This document shows, one piece after another, positions 62,289 through 64,000 of a stretch of DNA of 64,000 nucleotides. Position numbers and translations under genes: made by a program. The stretch's first letter is position 1. Every line of letters begins with the position of its first letter. Origin of the DNA: Amycolatopsis xylanica (lineage in GTDB: Bacteria; Actinomycetota; Actinomycetes; Mycobacteriales; Pseudonocardiaceae); the NCBI RefSeq assembly GCF_900107045.1, contig NZ_FNON01000006.1, positions 384,754 to 448,753 of the forward strand, written 5' to 3'. The notes beneath the pieces are model-generated. The model was not told where the DNA came from. It saw only the letters and a program-made list of their open reading frames with translations, and did not search any database.

Positions 62289-63250
62289 GCCGCCACCAGA
62301 TCACGGTCGTCGGCCGGGGTCGAGACGGCCCACAGGCCGCCGATCACCGCGAGCCCGGTGAGGCCGGCCAGCGCCAGCCAGGTCAGCCCGTCCGGGTGAA
62401 TCAGCGACTGGCCGCGCAGCGCCTGCCAGGTCACCAGCCCGGTCAGCCCGGCGTAGAACCCCGATGCGACGAACACCAGCCGCAGCCTGGCGACGTCCGA
62501 ACGCAGCCGCGGGATCCGGGTGGCCAGCACGCCGAGCAGCAGCACGAACAGCGGCAGCGCCTGCAGCGCGTGCATGCCGACGAAGTGCGGGATCCGCAGG
62601 TCGCCGCCGGTGGAACTCCAGCCGGTGATCGGCATGATCGGCCCGCCGTCCTCGACGCCGACGCTGTGCGCGCCGATGAACGTCGGCGCGGCGCCGCTCT
62701 TCATGGTCGCCATCTGCCGCGCGGTCGGGCTGGTCATCAGCTGGCCGAGGCCCAGCCCGATCACCGAGATCAGCCCGCCGAGCCGGATCGCCCACCGCGA
62801 CGCCGCGTCGGCGATCTTCGCCCGGAACATCAGCGCGGTCAGGATCAGCGTGAACACCCACAGCACGGCGATCGACGAGCCCATGATCACCCAGAGCGTC
62901 GCGTCGAAGCTGTTGGCCACGTTGAAGTGCATGGCGTGCCCCCGCACGGCCTGCACGAGCAGCAACGCGTACTCGAGGAACAGGATCGCGACGATCCCGG
63001 TCGACAGCCGGTTCGCCCACTTCCGCTTGGGCAGAAGCGAAACCATCCATCCCCAGGTCAGCCCGTAGATACCGATCGAGACCGCGAACTTGAACGGCTT
63101 GAGCCAGATGGGCGCGCCGATCAGCACCCGGTCGTCGAACAGCAGGCCGCCGATGCTCACGACGGTCATCACCGCCATCGCCGCGGCCAGGACCATCATC
63201 GGCCGATGCCAGGTCGCCGTGCGTCGCAGCAGGTCACGCGCTGTGGACAT
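62285..63250 (-). CDS. Polytopic membrane protein of unknown function
   Basis: 321 residues from ATG at 63250 with GGGGAG upstream. About eight membrane helices covering nearly the whole length ('MMVLAAAMAVMTVVSIGGLL', 'WVIMGSSIAVLWVFTLILTA', 'LPLFVLLLGVLATRI'). A conserved-looking extramembrane loop contains 'FIGAHSVGVEDGGPIMPITGWS', shortened here to its core, and several His (HAMHFN, IPHFVGMH) that could bind metal or heme. I do not recognise the family with certainty. First gene of the operon with ABA4-like and punA, facing the MerR regulator. Confidence 0.7.
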   Translation of the reverse strand: MSTARDLLRRTATWHRPMMVLAAAMAVMTVVSIGGLLFDDRVLIGAPIWLKPFKFAVSIGIYGLTWGWMVSLLPKRKWANRLSTGIVAILFLEYALLLVQAVRGHAMHFNVANSFDATLWVIMGSSIAVLWVFTLILTALMFRAKIADAASRWAIRLGGLISVIGLGLGQLMTSPTARQMATMKSGAAPTFIGAHSVGVEDGGPIMPITGWSSTGGDLRIPHFVGMHALQALPLFVLLLGVLATRIPRLRSDVARLRLVFVASGFYAGLTGLVTWQALRGQSLIHPDGLTWLALAGLTGLAVIGGLWAVSTPADDRDLVAA

Positions 63251-63274
63251 GTCGTGTCTCCCCAAACGAATATA

Positions 63275-63311
63275 GATAGTGAAGCTCTCCGTTATGGGAA
63301 GCTATACTATC
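63275..63311. promoter_or_regulatory. MerR operator in the divergent promoter
   Basis: GATAGTGAAGCT (63275-63286) and AGCTATACTATC (63300-63311) form an inverted repeat with 10 of 12 matches. It contains the TATACT -10 of the MerR gene (63303-63308) and abuts TATATT on the other strand (63274-63269), so one protein bound here would control both directions. Confidence 0.65.
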
Positions 63312-63321
63312 CATCCTGAGG

Positions 63322-63972
63322 ATGTCCACAGAAAAGGTGAAAAGCTCCATGCGCATGGCCGAGCTCAGCAGCGTGTCCGGCGTCCCGGTCGCGACGATCA
63401 AGTACTACCTGCGCGAAGGCCTGCTCCAGCCCGGCGAGCGCACCAGCCCCAACCAGGCGCGGTACGGCGAAGCCCACGTCCGGCGGCTCAAGCTGGTCCG
63501 CGCGCTGATCGACGTCGGCGGCCTGTCGATCGCCGCCGTGCAGGAGACCCTCGGCGCGATCGACGACCAGGTGTCCACGCACTCCGCGCTGGGTTTCGCG
63601 CAGAAGGGCATCGCCATGCCCGACGTCGCCGTCGACGAGGAGACGCGGGCCTGGGCGCTGAGCCGGTTCGAAGGCGTCGCGAAGGAGCAGGGCTGGGACC
63701 TCTGTACCGACGATCCGGCCATCGAGGTCCTCATCAGCGTGATGGGCGCGTTCCGCGACCTCGGCCACGAGAACCTGCTCGACGGCCTGCCCCAGTACGC
63801 GAGCGCGTCGCGGCAGATCGCGGAACAGGACCTGGCCAGCCTGGCCGGGATGAAGTCGGTCGAGCAGATCGTGGAGAGCGCGGCCGTCGGCACCGTGCTC
63901 GGCGACACGCTCCTGATGGCACTACGCCGGATCGCCCAGCAGGAGGTCTCTCACCGCGTCTACGGCGACTAA
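63322..63972 (+). CDS. MerR-family regulator
   Basis: 216 residues. N-terminal winged helix 'MAELSSVSGVPVATIKYYLREGLLQPG', 'YGEAHVRRLKLVRALIDVGGLSIAAV' follows. The C-terminal helical domain of about 130 residues ('AIEVLISVMGAFRDLGH', 'SVEQIVESAAVGTVLGDTLLMALRRIAQ') is longer than in metal-sensing MerR proteins and resembles TetR-like ligand domains, as in a subgroup common in actinobacteria. Divergent from the three-gene membrane/punA operon and probably its regulator. Ends 28 bp before the window edge. Confidence 0.9.
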   Translation: MSTEKVKSSMRMAELSSVSGVPVATIKYYLREGLLQPGERTSPNQARYGEAHVRRLKLVRALIDVGGLSIAAVQETLGAIDDQVSTHSALGFAQKGIAMPDVAVDEETRAWALSRFEGVAKEQGWDLCTDDPAIEVLISVMGAFRDLGHENLLDGLPQYASASRQIAEQDLASLAGMKSVEQIVESAAVGTVLGDTLLMALRRIAQQEVSHRVYGD

Positions 63973-64000
63973 GCCTTCGGTGAGAACGTCTGCATGATCT

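Overview
The window is high-GC actinobacterial DNA, most like the order Pseudonocardiales (Amycolatopsis or a relative). This assignment is inferred from GC-rich codon use, frequent GTG/TTG starts, many ATGA/GTGA gene overlaps, Tat-type secreted enzymes and a core gene order shared with mycobacteria. From memory, the order sdh - cdd - deoA - add - Rv3311-like - upp - pmmB - punA matches the Mycobacterium tuberculosis Rv3319-Rv3307 region. Here it is stretched to about 60 kb by inserted accessory modules.

Layout. 1-1.3 kb: 59-bp tandem repeats and an AbiEi/DUF559-like gene. 1.4-4.8 kb: succinate dehydrogenase sdhCDAB (minus). 5.2-10.8 kb: a three-gene secreted carbohydrate-degradation cassette (GH95-like, polysaccharide lyase-like, GH27 alpha-galactosidase). 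11.6-18.4 kb: a BMP-type nucleoside ABC importer running into cdd and deoA; a palindrome-rich gap follows. 19-25.7 kb: coiled-coil protein, adenosine deaminase, MFS transporter, DUF4232 protein, dipeptidase, Rv3311-like protein. 25.8-30.3 kb: Ski2-like helicase, lipoprotein, alpha/beta hydrolase. 30.4-35.2 kb: three cytochromes P450, a 3Fe-4S ferredoxin and a TetR regulator. 35.9-39.2 kb: deoC with one full-length and one truncated aldehyde dehydrogenase. 39.3-43.2 kb: serine hydrolase, DUF1707 protein, upp, pentapeptide-like membrane protein. 43.3-50.2 kb: ECF sigma factor with membrane partner, TetR, MerR, two aldo/keto reductases, a two-component system. 50.2-53.7 kb: an LprG/P55-like lipoprotein-exporter pair overlapping an atypical hisS. 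53.7-57.4 kb: HEAT-repeat protein, an XRE - ImmA/IrrE - seven-TM protein operon, and a candidate structured RNA. 58.2-64 kb: phosphosugar mutase, glycosyltransferase, punA with two membrane proteins, and a divergent MerR regulator.

Functionally, a nucleoside scavenging pathway is spread over the window. The ABC importer brings nucleosides in; Cdd, Add, DeoA and PunA deaminate or phosphorolyse them; Upp recovers uracil; a phosphosugar mutase can feed pentose-5-phosphate to DeoC; and the acetaldehyde that DeoC makes can be oxidised by the adjacent dehydrogenase.

The most striking non-coding feature is a set of long, nearly perfect palindromes at gene 3' ends, in at least two recurring sequence families plus many singletons. 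Paired base changes in the two arms of one family suggest that structure, not sequence, is kept. A separate array of 21-bp-phased repeats sits in the divergent promoter upstream of upp. No tRNA, rRNA, CRISPR array, insertion sequence or prophage was recognised. All functions are assigned by reading motifs, without database searches.
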